Origin: Advenella sp. FME57
GTDB taxonomy: Bacteria > Pseudomonadota > Gammaproteobacteria > Burkholderiales > Burkholderiaceae_B
DNA: 64,000 nucleotides
Assembly: GCF_014897675.1 (NCBI RefSeq)
Contig: NZ_JABUXU010000012.1
Span: 95,334-159,333 of the forward strand
Reading direction: 5' to 3'
A program made the position numbers and the translations under genes. Positions within the stretch are counted from its first letter, which is position 1, and each line of letters begins with the position of its first letter. Positions 52,242 to 61,680 of this stretch are shown here, piece by piece. The notes beneath the pieces are model-generated. The model had not been told where the DNA came from. It ran no database searches and was given only the letters and a program-made list of their open reading frames with translations.

Positions 52242-52949
52242 ATGTGTGCTGAACGTGTCGCCGTCATTACCGGTTCGGCTTCGGGTATAGGGCTGGCGCT
52301 CGCTCAGCGCTTGCTAGGCGCAGGCTGGACGGTATGCGGGATCGACTGTCAGCCCTGGCCGATGTCGGCTTGCCCAGCCTATACGCATTATTCGTGCGAT
52401 CTGACGGACCACGCTAGCATCGACGCAATGGTGACACAGCTGCCGGGGCAACTGCACGCTTTTGTGCATTGTGCCGGAGTCATGCGTAGCGGCGGGGCTT
52501 TTGATTCGCAGCCACAAGAAACGGAGTTGCTGTGGCGCCTGCATGGTGCCGCGCCATTGGCTCTGGTCGGCCATCTTGGCCCGCGTCTGGTCGAGAGGCT
52601 GGGACGAATTGTGCTGGTCTCAAGTCGTGCCATGCTGGGTCGTGCACGCCGAGCAGCATATGCAGCTACCAAGGCTGCACAGGTCGGTATGGCGCGTAGT
52701 CTTGCGGCCGAACTCATCGGGCGCGGCATCACGGTAAATGTGGTGGCGCCTGGGGTGGTCGATACGCCGATGCTGAACGATTCGGCGCGCGGCGCAGCCC
52801 CCGTGCTTGATCTGCCGTTAGGTCGCCTGATTCGCCCCGACGAAGTGGCCGCGACCATCGCCTTTTTTCTTTCGCCCGAGGCTGGTGCGATCACAGGGCA
52901 AACGCTATACGTGTGCGGTGGCGCATCCATAGGAGCAGCATCGGTATGA
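52242..52949 (+). CDS. Short-chain dehydrogenase/reductase
   Basis: A 235-residue SDR with the cofactor loop TGSASGIG, the active-site pair Tyr140-x3-Lys144 (YAATK) and a Ser in LVSSRA upstream. GGAG precedes the start. It lies nine bases after the lyase gene and overlaps the next SDR gene by ATGA. It probably oxidises or reduces a hydroxy/keto intermediate of the same pathway. Confidence 0.88.
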   Translation: MCAERVAVITGSASGIGLALAQRLLGAGWTVCGIDCQPWPMSACPAYTHYSCDLTDHASIDAMVTQLPGQLHAFVHCAGVMRSGGAFDSQPQETELLWRLHGAAPLALVGHLGPRLVERLGRIVLVSSRAMLGRARRAAYAATKAAQVGMARSLAAELIGRGITVNVVAPGVVDTPMLNDSARGAAPVLDLPLGRLIRPDEVAATIAFFLSPEAGAITGQTLYVCGGASIGAASV

Positions 52950-53704
52950 CAGTCAACGCTGACCTTTCCGGGCATGTCGTTGTCATCACTGGTGCAGCCG
53001 GTGACCTGGGCTGGGGAATCGCCCAAGCATGCCTGGGCGCTGGAGCGCGGGTCGCGTTGGTTGACCTGGATGCTGAAGGACTTGCCCAGCGCAGCGGCCA
53101 GGACGATGAGCGCCTGTTGCGTTTGCCCTGCGATGTGGCAGATTCCGAACAGGTACGTCGTGTGATCGATGCTGTACTGGCGCGCTGGGGACGCCTTGAC
53201 GTGTTGGTAAATAATGCCGCGGTCGTGACGCCCGGCGAGAAGTTGGGCGACCTGTCCCTTGAGCACTGGCAGCAGGCGTTGGACATCAACCTGACCGGGG
53301 CGTGGCTGATGTGCAAGTTTGCACTGGGGCCCATGCGACGTGCCGGTCGGGGCTTAGTGCTCAACATTGCGTCGCAGTTGGGCAGTGTTGCCGCGCCGGG
53401 ACGAGGCGCTTACGGCACCAGCAAGGCAGGGTTGATCGCGCTGGCACGGGCTATTGCAGTGGATCACGCTGACGAAGGCGTTCGGTCCGTGAGTTTGTCG
53501 CCCGGCGCGGTATTGAGCAGTCGAGTGTTGCGCCGTTATGGCGATGCCGAGACGGCGCGTCATATGCTGGCCTCACGCTATCCAGTCGGACGCCTGGGGG
53601 AAGTAGAAGACATCGCCCAAATGGCCTTGTTCCTCATGAGTAAAAGCGCTTCGTTCATGACGGGCGTAGATGTACGTGTAGATGGGGGATATACCGCAAT
53701 ATAG
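52946..53704 (+). CDS. Short-chain dehydrogenase/reductase (second)
   Basis: A 252-residue SDR with TGAAGDLG, NNAA, Tyr156-x3-Lys160 (YGTSK) and the C-terminal TGVDVRVDGGYT of the classical family. ATG 52946 overlaps the preceding stop and has AGGAG upstream. It is not a near copy of the first SDR; the two may act on successive intermediates or form a heteromer. Confidence 0.88.
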   Translation: MTVNADLSGHVVVITGAAGDLGWGIAQACLGAGARVALVDLDAEGLAQRSGQDDERLLRLPCDVADSEQVRRVIDAVLARWGRLDVLVNNAAVVTPGEKLGDLSLEHWQQALDINLTGAWLMCKFALGPMRRAGRGLVLNIASQLGSVAAPGRGAYGTSKAGLIALARAIAVDHADEGVRSVSLSPGAVLSSRVLRRYGDAETARHMLASRYPVGRLGEVEDIAQMALFLMSKSASFMTGVDVRVDGGYTAI

Positions 53705-53770
53705 CGGCGATCCGTTCTGTTTTACATTTTTATTAACTACATTGATTCACGCACAGAGAGACACACGAAT

Positions 53771-54802
53771 ATGAGAAAGTTCTTCACTGCCGGCGCCAGC
53801 TTGCGTCGTACTCTGCTCAAAAGCACCGCGCTGGGTTTACTGGCCGGGCCGCTGGGTATATTTGCAATGACCGGCGCGGCGGCTGATGATGGCGTGGCGG
53901 GCTATCCCTCGCGTCCCGTTACAATCGTTGTTCCGTTTCCCGCCGGTGGCGCCACGGACATTACCGCGCGCCTGGTTGCCGATGGGCTTGCCAAAAAGTG
54001 GGATCAATCGGTTATTGTTGAAAACCGTCCGGGTGCCGGTGGTAATCTCGGTTCGGAATACGTGGCTCGCTCAAAGCCGGATGGTTATACACTGGTTCTG
54101 GGCGTGACAGGATCCCATGGGATCAACGTCTCGCTTTATAAAAATATGCGCTACGATCCGATCAAGGATTTTGAGCCCATTACCCAGGCCACGCTGTATC
54201 CCAATGCCATCGTGGTCAATAACAAGGTCCCTGCTGACAATCTGACCGAGTTGATCGAACTCCTGAAGACAGAGGACGAGGGAAAGTATTCCTACGGCTC
54301 GGATGGCAATGGTACAGCGTCGCACTTGGGCATGGAGTTGCTCAAGAACCGCAGCGGATTTGAGCTATTGCACATTCCCTATCGCGGTAGCACTCCAATG
54401 GTGACCGATTTGCTGGGTGGTCAGATTCAAGTCGGTATTACCGGCCTGCCGGCAGTACAGGCTTATGCCAAAAGCGGCAAACTGAAAATTGTTGCGCTCA
54501 CGACCGCCGATCGCTTTGACAGTGCACCCGACTACCCTACGGTAGCGGAACAAGGATTTCCTGGCTTTGCCGCACCTCCATGGTCAGGCTTTTTTGCGCC
54601 CAAGGGTACGCCCAAGGCACTGATCGAAAAAATCGCTGCCGACATGCGTGAAGTCATGGCCGACCCACAAGCCAAGGCGAAGATGATCGGAGCGGGCAGC
54701 GAATTCAAACCTTCCTCGCCCGATCAGTTTGGCACGTTTGTCGACGAGGAAATTACCAAGTGGGCCGAGGCGGTGAAAATTTCCGGTGCTCGCGTGGAGT
54801 GA
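53771..54802 (+). CDS. Bug-family periplasmic substrate-binding protein (Tat-like signal)
   Basis: A 343-residue Bug receptor. The long signal region contains LRRTLLKS, close to a twin-arginine motif, and ends near GAAADD (about residue 39). YPSRPVTIVVPFPAGGATD, VENRPGAGGNLGSEYVARS and PYRGSTPMVTDLLGGQI are family motifs. It ends the plus-strand catabolic group and is followed by a strong terminator, so it probably binds that pathway's substrate. Confidence 0.92.
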   Translation: MRKFFTAGASLRRTLLKSTALGLLAGPLGIFAMTGAAADDGVAGYPSRPVTIVVPFPAGGATDITARLVADGLAKKWDQSVIVENRPGAGGNLGSEYVARSKPDGYTLVLGVTGSHGINVSLYKNMRYDPIKDFEPITQATLYPNAIVVNNKVPADNLTELIELLKTEDEGKYSYGSDGNGTASHLGMELLKNRSGFELLHIPYRGSTPMVTDLLGGQIQVGITGLPAVQAYAKSGKLKIVALTTADRFDSAPDYPTVAEQGFPGFAAPPWSGFFAPKGTPKALIEKIAADMREVMADPQAKAKMIGAGSEFKPSSPDQFGTFVDEEITKWAEAVKISGARVE

Positions 54803-55235
54803 AATCGATTTTTTCACAATGGCACGCTACAAGTAATAAGTAAGTTGATCTGTTCACTTGCTCTGCCGAGATATTCGGGAAGAGCGACAAAAGACGCAGT
54901 CGCAAGGTTATTCGCCCGGCTTTTGCGTCTTTTGTTTTTGACGGGGTAACTATGTGGTCTTTTTTCCGCAAGAAAGCCGGATTTCACGATTGGTTTCGGA
55001 CGAGTAGATGCATTGACCTTTTGCGAGAGTCTACAAGAACTGACTTTGTATATCGGTAAATTTATGCTTTCCTCTATGTCTCCGGCGAGCAGTACATGAA
55101 CGGGCTTAACATAGACAGCTCAATGGCTCATCTTGGATACGGTGAGTAGCACATACGGTATTCGCGGTGAAAAAAGCGCTGACCGCCCGGGCAGCAGTTT
55201 GCCTGACCAGATATCTGGTTCGACAGATGACACTA
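54803..55235. other. Gap of 433 bp with terminator, otherwise empty
   Basis: It contains the terminator at 54887-54939. Beyond it only short frames (up to about 35 codons) are seen and none resembles a known protein. It separates the plus-strand operon from the convergent Bug gene. Confidence 0.6.
54887..54939 (+). terminator. Intrinsic terminator, 12-bp perfect stem
   Basis: ACAAAAGACGCA (54887-54898) pairs fully with TGCGTCTTTTGT (54924-54935), followed by TTTT. The loop is 25 bases. It is well placed to end the lyase-SDR-SDR-Bug transcript. The A-rich 5-prime arm could also work in the other orientation. Confidence 0.78.
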
Positions 55236-56213
55236 TTAGTTGATTTTCAATCCCAGGTCATTAATTACTTTGTGCCAGCGTGTGATCTCGGTATCAATGA
55301 AAGCATTTGATTGCTCCCTGGTCGATGACTTGGGGGTTGCGCCAAACTCAGCCAGTTGTTTGATAAACGATTCGCTCTTGAGTACTTCATTGACCTTGAT
55401 GTTTAATTCGTCGAGATATTGAACGGGCGTCTTTGCGGGCGCTAGTAAGGCGAACCAGCTAACAACATTAAAATCGGCATAGCCTTCTTCAGCCATCGTG
55501 GGCACGTCAGGAAATTCCTTGAAACGCTGCTGAGACGTTACCGCCAACGGACGCAGTGCACCGCTTTTTATATGCGGCATCATCACGGCCACATTATCGA
55601 ACATCATTTCCACTCTTCCTGCAATTAAATCCGAAAGTGCGGCTGAGCTTCCTTTGTAGGGCACATGAAGAATATTCACCCCAGCATCTTTCTTATAGAC
55701 TTCGCCTGCCAAGTGCTGACCGGTTCCAGCACTTGCAGAAGCAAAATTAATTTCACCAGGGTGCTGCTTTAGATAGGCAGTCAGCTCATCCACCGATTTA
55801 ACCGTCAACTTGGGATTGACGACCAGAACATAGGGTGAAGTGGCGACCATACCAATTGTGGCGAAGTCATTCTTTGCGTCAAAGCTCAAGTTGGAATACA
55901 AGGATGGGTTAGTCGCGTGAGTACTGGCTACGAACAGCAAAGATTCGCCGTTAGGCGTTGCGCGTGCTACTGCAGATGCCGCTATATTTCCGCTTGCCCC
56001 GGGTCTGTTTTCAACAACAAACTCCCGATGCATCTGTTTTGACAGTTCATTTGCTAACGCGCGCGCCATCACGTCCGTGGCGCCTCCTGGCGGAAACCCG
56101 ACCATGACACGGATGGGATTCTGGGCGAAAACTGAGGTCGGGGATAATACCGTGGAAATTACAGACGCGCTAATTGCCATTGTCTTCAGTATGGCGTTGA
56201 TACAGGTTTTCAT
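55236..56213 (-). CDS. Bug-family periplasmic substrate-binding protein
   Basis: A 325-residue secreted receptor with a signal peptide ending at SVFAQ (residue 31), then NPIRVMVGFPPGGATD, VENRPGASGNIAAS and PYKGSSAALSDLIAGRV. It lies downstream of the TauD dioxygenase gene on the same strand (gap 86 bp), so the two probably share a transcript and a substrate. Confidence 0.92.
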   Translation of the reverse strand: MKTCINAILKTMAISASVISTVLSPTSVFAQNPIRVMVGFPPGGATDVMARALANELSKQMHREFVVENRPGASGNIAASAVARATPNGESLLFVASTHATNPSLYSNLSFDAKNDFATIGMVATSPYVLVVNPKLTVKSVDELTAYLKQHPGEINFASASAGTGQHLAGEVYKKDAGVNILHVPYKGSSAALSDLIAGRVEMMFDNVAVMMPHIKSGALRPLAVTSQQRFKEFPDVPTMAEEGYADFNVVSWFALLAPAKTPVQYLDELNIKVNEVLKSESFIKQLAEFGATPKSSTREQSNAFIDTEITRWHKVINDLGLKIN

Positions 56214-56299
56214 AAGCGTTCCCTATTAATTTATTATGCAGGCTGCCATAGGTAGATGTTCTCTGCCGGCGTTACTCGTCCAACGCCGACACTATTGCA

Positions 56300-57226
56300 T
56301 CAATCATGTAACAACGATAGCGCCTTGGCCAAGTCCTTGTTGCCCTTGGTTTTTATCGCTTCCGCTCCTGTAGCTTCATCTTCGTAGCGTCCATAGTAGT
56401 CGCCCATCGTTGATGTTCTCAGCATATGGCGGATTTCCGAACGATCGAAATCTCCTACCGCCAAATGAGTCAAGCATCGGTTATCCCACATCACAAGATC
56501 TCGGACAGACCAACGATGACGGTAGACAAACTTGGGAGAAACAGCGTGCTCGGACAGGTATTTAATCAGGGGGGCGCTTTCGGCTTCTGTCATGCCCACG
56601 AATCTGCGAGTCCGGGGGTTCACGTATAGCGCTTTGCGCTCGGACTCCGGATGGGTACGAATGGCGGGATGGATGACCGGCGGGTTCAGTCGGGCAAACT
56701 CTGCGACGATCTCCGGCGGTCGTTTTGCGGTAATTAGATTGACGTCATGGACGGCTTCCAGGCCATCCAGGAATTGTTGCAGCACAGGGGACAGTGTTTC
56801 GTAGGCATCGTACATATTAGCGAACATCGTATCGCCACCCACGGAAGGTTTTTCTATGCAATAAACAAGCGTCGCTTTGGCTGGCCTGATTGTATAGGAC
56901 AGGTCCGTATGCCAGTTTTGTCCTCCGGTAGAGCCGGGAGGCACCTTGCCATTAATCGGTTTGTTCGAAAGCATGAATATCTCATCATAATCAGGATGCC
57001 GGTTAAATGGCTGGCTGGAAAAATTGTCCAGCTCCCCAAAATTACGGCTGAATGCAAGTAGCGATTCGGGGTTCAGGTCCTGATCGGGGAAGACCAGTAC
57101 TTGGTGCCGAGTCCACGCATCTTTGATGTCAAGGATCTGCTGTTCGGTCAGTGGCTTGGAGATATCTACGCCGGTTATTTGAGCGCCTAGTGAATAACCC
57201 ACGGGTTTGATCTGAATTTGCGCCAT
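56300..57226 (-). CDS. TauD/TfdA-family 2-oxoglutarate-dependent dioxygenase
   Basis: A 308-residue dioxygenase beginning MAQIQIKPVGYSLGAQITGVD. The HxD motif is WHTDLSY near residue 112 and the distal histidine is in NRCLTHLAVGD near residue 260. GGAGACG precedes ATG 57226; the frame continues to 57250. It oxidises an unknown small acid with 2-oxoglutarate. It diverges from the GntR gene at 57376, which probably regulates it, and precedes a Bug receptor gene. Confidence 0.9.
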   Translation of the reverse strand: MAQIQIKPVGYSLGAQITGVDISKPLTEQQILDIKDAWTRHQVLVFPDQDLNPESLLAFSRNFGELDNFSSQPFNRHPDYDEIFMLSNKPINGKVPPGSTGGQNWHTDLSYTIRPAKATLVYCIEKPSVGGDTMFANMYDAYETLSPVLQQFLDGLEAVHDVNLITAKRPPEIVAEFARLNPPVIHPAIRTHPESERKALYVNPRTRRFVGMTEAESAPLIKYLSEHAVSPKFVYRHRWSVRDLVMWDNRCLTHLAVGDFDRSEIRHMLRTSTMGDYYGRYEDEATGAEAIKTKGNKDLAKALSLLHD

Positions 57227-57375
57227 TGTCGTCTCCATAAGAATTTGCATAAATACATCTATTTAATACTAACCTTGTTTTATGTATTTTGTCGACATTA
57301 AATGTTAGGCGAAATTTATGGCCGCAGCCAGATAATTGTCGCTAAAATAGAACAAACTGCATAAAAAGGAATCGC

Positions 57376-58116
57376 ATGAAACATCAAGATGCCTACTTTC
57401 AGAATGAAGCTATCCAGATCGGCCGTCATGCAAAAACATTGCCGGAACAGGTCGCAGAACAGCTTTTGAAAGCCATCCAGGAAGGTGTCATCGAGCCAGG
57501 CGAACGCATGAAGGAAGAGACCTATGCGGAACGTTTTGCTGTCAGCCGCAGCACCATACGGGAAGCCATGTCGATTCTTGAGCGACACGGTGTGGCCGAA
57601 AGGATCCCGCGATATGGCGTTCGGGTGACTGCCTTCGACCCGCTTGAAATTGAGCAAATCTTTATTATTCGTGCTCAATTGCTCGGATTGGCTGCGCGTC
57701 TTGTGGCGGAGAAGCATTCGCCAGATACCCTGGAGCAGTTACAGGCTGGTGTTGCTCAATTGAAAAAGTTAGCCAATGACCCGAAAACCCAGCCGGTGGA
57801 TTACATGGAAATATCTGTCCACATGCAGCGGATTCTAATGTCGGCAAGCGGTATAAAACGTCTTCATACGATGTATGAGGCGCTGAGCGATCAGGCGCTA
57901 TGGCGCTTTGCAATTAGAGAAAAGGCGGTTAGCTTCCGTACACAAAAGCGCAGAAAACAGTCAGCTTCCGATTGGGCAGCGGTGGTTGCAGAAGTTTCCA
58001 ATGGCAACGGTGCAACTGCGGAGAACGCCGCCAAATCGTTGTTACACAGTTCCTATCTTGCTGTGAAGGAAACGCTCTCCTTCAAAGACATAAATAAAGA
58101 GCAGGACCCGGCTTAA
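57376..58116 (+). CDS. GntR-family (FadR subfamily) transcriptional regulator
   Basis: A 246-residue protein with winged helix RFAVSRSTIREAMSILERHG near residues 53-72 and a helical FCD-type C-terminal domain. The divergent intergenic region (57251-57375) contains the palindromes TGTCGACA and ACATTAAATGT, possible operator elements. It likely controls the dioxygenase/Bug pair and perhaps the Bug/dehydrogenase pair downstream. Confidence 0.9.
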   Translation: MKHQDAYFQNEAIQIGRHAKTLPEQVAEQLLKAIQEGVIEPGERMKEETYAERFAVSRSTIREAMSILERHGVAERIPRYGVRVTAFDPLEIEQIFIIRAQLLGLAARLVAEKHSPDTLEQLQAGVAQLKKLANDPKTQPVDYMEISVHMQRILMSASGIKRLHTMYEALSDQALWRFAIREKAVSFRTQKRRKQSASDWAAVVAEVSNGNGATAENAAKSLLHSSYLAVKETLSFKDINKEQDPA

Positions 58117-58179
58117 AAATTGCGCTATTGGTTGCGGCTACCGAACGTATCAATAGCCCGGTTCATTTGAATTTTCTCA

Positions 58180-58202
58180 GCAATTCCATCCAGTGGAATT
58201 GC
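58180..58202. other. Stem-loop between gntR and Bug genes
   Basis: GCAATTCC (58180-58187) pairs with GGAATTGC (58195-58202) around a 7-base loop. There is no T-run, so it is either a weak terminator or an operator-like dyad. Confidence 0.4.
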
Positions 58203-58272
58203 GCTTGTGATTGTCAGTCAGGCGGAAGGTAGAATTCTTGAATAATAAAACGACAATGACAAGGAGATAACA

Positions 58273-59274
58273 ATGAAGATGAATGACAAGCGTAGAGCGA
58301 TTCTGATCCAGGGCGCGGCGGCTATGGTTGGCCTGCCTTTCGCTGCTCGGGTATTTGCCGCAACAGCAGAAGCAGTTGGCTATCCTGAAAAGCCGATAAA
58401 GATTGTGGTGCCATTTGCACCTGGCGGCCCGACCGATCTGATGGCTCGGGCGATCTCGAGGCCCATGAGCGAGAACCTGGGGCGGACCATTGTGGTCATC
58501 AATAAGCCAGGCGGCACAGGTGTCATTGCGCTCAGTGAAGTGCGCAACGCACCTGCCGATGGTTACACCCTGGCTTTTCCTTCTATCCAGGCCGTTACGA
58601 CTCCGGCGCTGCGTTCTGATTTTCCATTTGATATGACCACTGACTTTACCGGCGTTTCTGTGGTGGGCTATATCTCGCATCTGCTCGTGGTCAATGTAAA
58701 AACGCCCGTAAACACTTTGAGCGAATTCATTGACATGGTCAAAGCCAAGCCCTCCGCCTATTTCTATGGCTCTTCGGGCAATGGATCGTCCGGGCACTTG
58801 GCGATGGAGATGTTCAAAGACCGGGCGGGCATCGCACTGGAGCACACGCCGTATAAAGGTGCTGCGCCCGCTATTCAGGACCTTTTGTCGGGCAGGATTC
58901 ACGCCATTTTTCTGGATACTACGGTTGCCTTGCCCTTGTTGAAAGACAATAAAATCAAGGCGTTGGCCGTGCCCACGGCAAAGCGTTCACCGCTGGTGCC
59001 AGATGTGCCTACGATCGCTGAACAAGGTTTTCCGGGATTTGAGATTCATCCCTGGTATGGCCTGCTCGCCCGGGCGGGAACTGATCCGGCCATCATCAGC
59101 AAGCTAAATGAACATGTAAAAAAAGCACTGGCCGACCCTCGAGTGGCAGAGACATTTAAATCGATGGGTATCGAACCGGGTGGCAATAGCGTGGAAGCGT
59201 TCAATCAAGTCATTAGGGAAGATCTGAAAACCTGGCATGGGATTGCCAAAAAGCTTAATCTGAAAATTCAATAG
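58273..59274 (+). CDS. Bug-family periplasmic substrate-binding protein (Tat-like signal)
   Basis: A 333-residue Bug receptor. The N-terminus has DKRRAILIQGAAAMVG, a twin-arginine-like motif followed by a moderately hydrophobic stretch ending at FAATA (about residue 33). YPEKPIKIVVPFAPGGPTD and INKPGGTGVIALSE are the family loops. AAGGAGA lies before the ATG. The D-2-hydroxyacid dehydrogenase gene follows after seven bases, so the two are cotranscribed. Confidence 0.92.
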   Translation: MKMNDKRRAILIQGAAAMVGLPFAARVFAATAEAVGYPEKPIKIVVPFAPGGPTDLMARAISRPMSENLGRTIVVINKPGGTGVIALSEVRNAPADGYTLAFPSIQAVTTPALRSDFPFDMTTDFTGVSVVGYISHLLVVNVKTPVNTLSEFIDMVKAKPSAYFYGSSGNGSSGHLAMEMFKDRAGIALEHTPYKGAAPAIQDLLSGRIHAIFLDTTVALPLLKDNKIKALAVPTAKRSPLVPDVPTIAEQGFPGFEIHPWYGLLARAGTDPAIISKLNEHVKKALADPRVAETFKSMGIEPGGNSVEAFNQVIREDLKTWHGIAKKLNLKIQ

Positions 59275-59281
59275 ACCTACT

Positions 59282-60223
59282 ATGCACATCATCATTCCTG
59301 AAGATTATCAAGATTGCGTTCGTGATCTGGACTGTTTCAAAAAACTGCGATCGCATGAAGTGACTGTCTACAATGACAGTTGTAAAGATCCGGATGAACT
59401 GGTGCGACGCTTTGCACACGCCGATGCGTTGGTGCTGACCCGGGAAAGAACGGTGTTGACAGAAGACATGCTCAGACAATTGCCCCGGTTAAAGCTCATC
59501 AGTCAAATAGGCAAGGTGGCAGGGCACATTGATCTTGAGGCCTGCCGTCGCCTGGACATTGCCGTGGCGCAGGGAGCCGGATCGGGCACCGCGACGGCAG
59601 AGCTTACCTGGGCGTTGATCCTGGCCAGCCGCCGGCATATCGTGGCCGAGGCCAATCGTCTTAAGCAGGGCTTGTGGCAGGGAAGCCTTGGTCAGAAACT
59701 ACACGGCCACAGGTTGGGCATATGGAGCTATGGCAGAATTGGCGAGCAGGTTGCGCGATATGGTCGAGCCTTCGGCATGAACGTTTGGGTCTGGGGCAGA
59801 TCAGGATCGACAGATAAAGCCCGATCCGACGGCTTTGAAGTGGCGCCTTCCCGGGAACATTTTTTTGCACAAAGCGACATCGTTTCCCTGCATATCCGTC
59901 TTAATGATGAGACGCAGGGTATCGTAAAAGAAACCGATCTAGCCAGAATGGGCACCCACGCGTTGATCGTCAATACCAGCAGGGCAGAGCTGATTCAAAC
60001 CGGCGCGCTGCAGAATGCGCTGGTTAATGGCGCTCCCGGCTTTGCTGCCGTTGACGTCTATGAGGAGGAACCGGTCACCGCCTCGCCGCTGCTTAATATG
60101 CCAAATGTATTGTGTACCCCGCACTTGGGGTATGTAGAGCGAGACAATTATGAAAGTTATTTCGCAACTGCGTTTGATAATATCAACCACTTTTTTGCTG
60201 GCGAGCCAACAAACCTGGTGTGA
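59282..60223 (+). CDS. D-2-hydroxyacid dehydrogenase family protein
   Basis: A 313-residue NAD-dependent dehydrogenase related to phosphoglycerate dehydrogenase. The nucleotide loop reads LGIWSYGRIGE near residue 145, with Ser at the first Gly of the usual GxGxxG. The catalytic Arg is in SLHIRLNDE, the Glu in DVYEEEP and the His in CTPHLGYVE near residue 281. It would reduce a 2-oxo acid or oxidise a D-2-hydroxy acid taken up through the preceding receptor. Confidence 0.9.
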   Translation: MHIIIPEDYQDCVRDLDCFKKLRSHEVTVYNDSCKDPDELVRRFAHADALVLTRERTVLTEDMLRQLPRLKLISQIGKVAGHIDLEACRRLDIAVAQGAGSGTATAELTWALILASRRHIVAEANRLKQGLWQGSLGQKLHGHRLGIWSYGRIGEQVARYGRAFGMNVWVWGRSGSTDKARSDGFEVAPSREHFFAQSDIVSLHIRLNDETQGIVKETDLARMGTHALIVNTSRAELIQTGALQNALVNGAPGFAAVDVYEEEPVTASPLLNMPNVLCTPHLGYVERDNYESYFATAFDNINHFFAGEPTNLV

Positions 60224-60779
60224 GCGCACACTCAAAATGAGCAGCACAAGGCACCGTGCTGCTGGAGCATTCCTGGAAACATGGATGTTCAGAAGAGGCA
60301 GAACGGCAAATAGGGCTGATTTTAGGATATTCGGAAGAGGATATTCGCTTTTATATGAGAATACAAAGCGCCGCCGCTTTATTGAATATCGAGAGCTGGT
60401 TGACCTTGGAAAATAGATCCCAGAGCAGGGGGTTGTTGAGGCAAACAAATTAAGAAATGAGATATTGGAATTGACGCGAAGGGGCAGCAGTCGCATCGCG
60501 AAAAGTATGCGAAGGCATTGAAACCCGCTGGGTGATTATGGCCTTATATGAAAGCCTACAAGGCAGGCAGTTTATTCAATTGCACGTTTGATCAACTGAA
60601 TGCTTCTGAAAAAAATCAGTTTATAAAGCAATTATTGACTCCAGCGGTAAGTCGGACGAGTACTCGACACGGATTACTTCTGTATTGGGCAAATATGACA
60701 GAGGCCTATTTGTCGTTTCAATTGTCATTGTCGCATGACGGGGTCGCATAGCCGGACGCTGGTCATGAACCTGCCCCCT
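60224..60779. other. Gap of 556 bp, possibly gene remnants
   Basis: Short frames at 60256-60453 (65 codons, with EEAERQIGLILGYSEEDIRF) and 60548-60751 (67 codons, MKAYKAGSLFNC) look more protein-like than random DNA, but neither matches a family I can name and neither has a strong ribosome site. They may be decayed gene fragments or small unknown genes. Confidence 0.45.
60240..60263 (+). terminator. Possible hairpin terminator without T-run
   Basis: AGCAGCAC (60240-60247) pairs with GTGCTGCT (60256-60263) with an 8-base loop, 16 bases after the dehydrogenase stop. The lack of a T-run makes termination uncertain. Confidence 0.4.
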
Positions 60780-61664
60780 TTACTGCATCCTCAATGTATC
60801 CAGAAACTTGGTAGCTGCGGCCGATAGCGAGCGCCCGCTACGCGTCAATATCCCAATGTCCCGATACACTACTGGCCGACCCAGCTTGAGTACCGCCAGC
60901 CCCGTACTATCCATCAGCCGCAAAGCCAAACGGGGAATAGGCGCGATACCGAGCCCGGCCGACACCATTGCACCAACCACCGAAATATTTGTTGCCTCGT
61001 ACTTGGGCTGGATAGACAAGCCAAGATCTGCATACACCTGATCTACGATGGGGCGAATGCTGCTTGCCGAGCCACTGGCGACGATTGGGCGCTCGGCCAG
61101 TACGTTCCAATCGACCTGCCGGCGCTTTGCCAGGGGATCTTTGCGGCTGCAGATCAGTACGAAATCGTCTCGTGTAAAGGGTTCGAATACGACTTGTCCC
61201 TGTGGGCCTGGGGCAACCGATATGCCAAAGTCTGCCCGCCCGTCAAAGACCATCTCCCGCACGAATTCGTTCGATAGAGGTACCAATGAAATGGTTACTC
61301 GCGGATATGACTGTTCGAACTTGAACATGGTTTCTGGCAGTAGCGCAGCGGCCGATGGCAGGCAGGCGATCGTGATCAGACCCTTTCGCCCGGCTACAAA
61401 TTCAGACAGATCGCTCAATGAATCGTAGAACTCGGCAACAATGCGGCGAGCGATTGGCAATAGCTCTTCCCCAGCGCGCGTCAACCCTACTTGGCGGGTA
61501 TTGCGGTCGAACAGCCGCGTTACCAATTTCTGTTCGGCAGATTGGATGGTACGGCTGAATGCTGGTTGTGATACATGGAACCGTTCAGCCGCGCGATGGA
61601 AATTACAGGTTTCTGCGAGCAACAAAAATGCTTCCAATTCGTGGACAGTCAATGTTGAGCGCAT
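60780..61664 (-). CDS. LysR-family transcriptional regulator
   Basis: A 294-residue LysR protein with MRSTLTVHELEAFLLLAET at the N-terminus, helix-turn-helix AAERFHVSQPAFSRTIQSAE at about 25-44 and an effector domain from about 92. It diverges from the Bug/AtuA operon at 61830. A LysR-type TTGAT-N11-ATCAA site lies at 61681-61701 just upstream of its start. Confidence 0.92.
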   Translation of the reverse strand: MRSTLTVHELEAFLLLAETCNFHRAAERFHVSQPAFSRTIQSAEQKLVTRLFDRNTRQVGLTRAGEELLPIARRIVAEFYDSLSDLSEFVAGRKGLITIACLPSAAALLPETMFKFEQSYPRVTISLVPLSNEFVREMVFDGRADFGISVAPGPQGQVVFEPFTRDDFVLICSRKDPLAKRRQVDWNVLAERPIVASGSASSIRPIVDQVYADLGLSIQPKYEATNISVVGAMVSAGLGIAPIPRLALRLMDSTGLAVLKLGRPVVYRDIGILTRSGRSLSAAATKFLDTLRMQ

Positions 61665-61680
61665 CGGGTACTCCGGCTTA

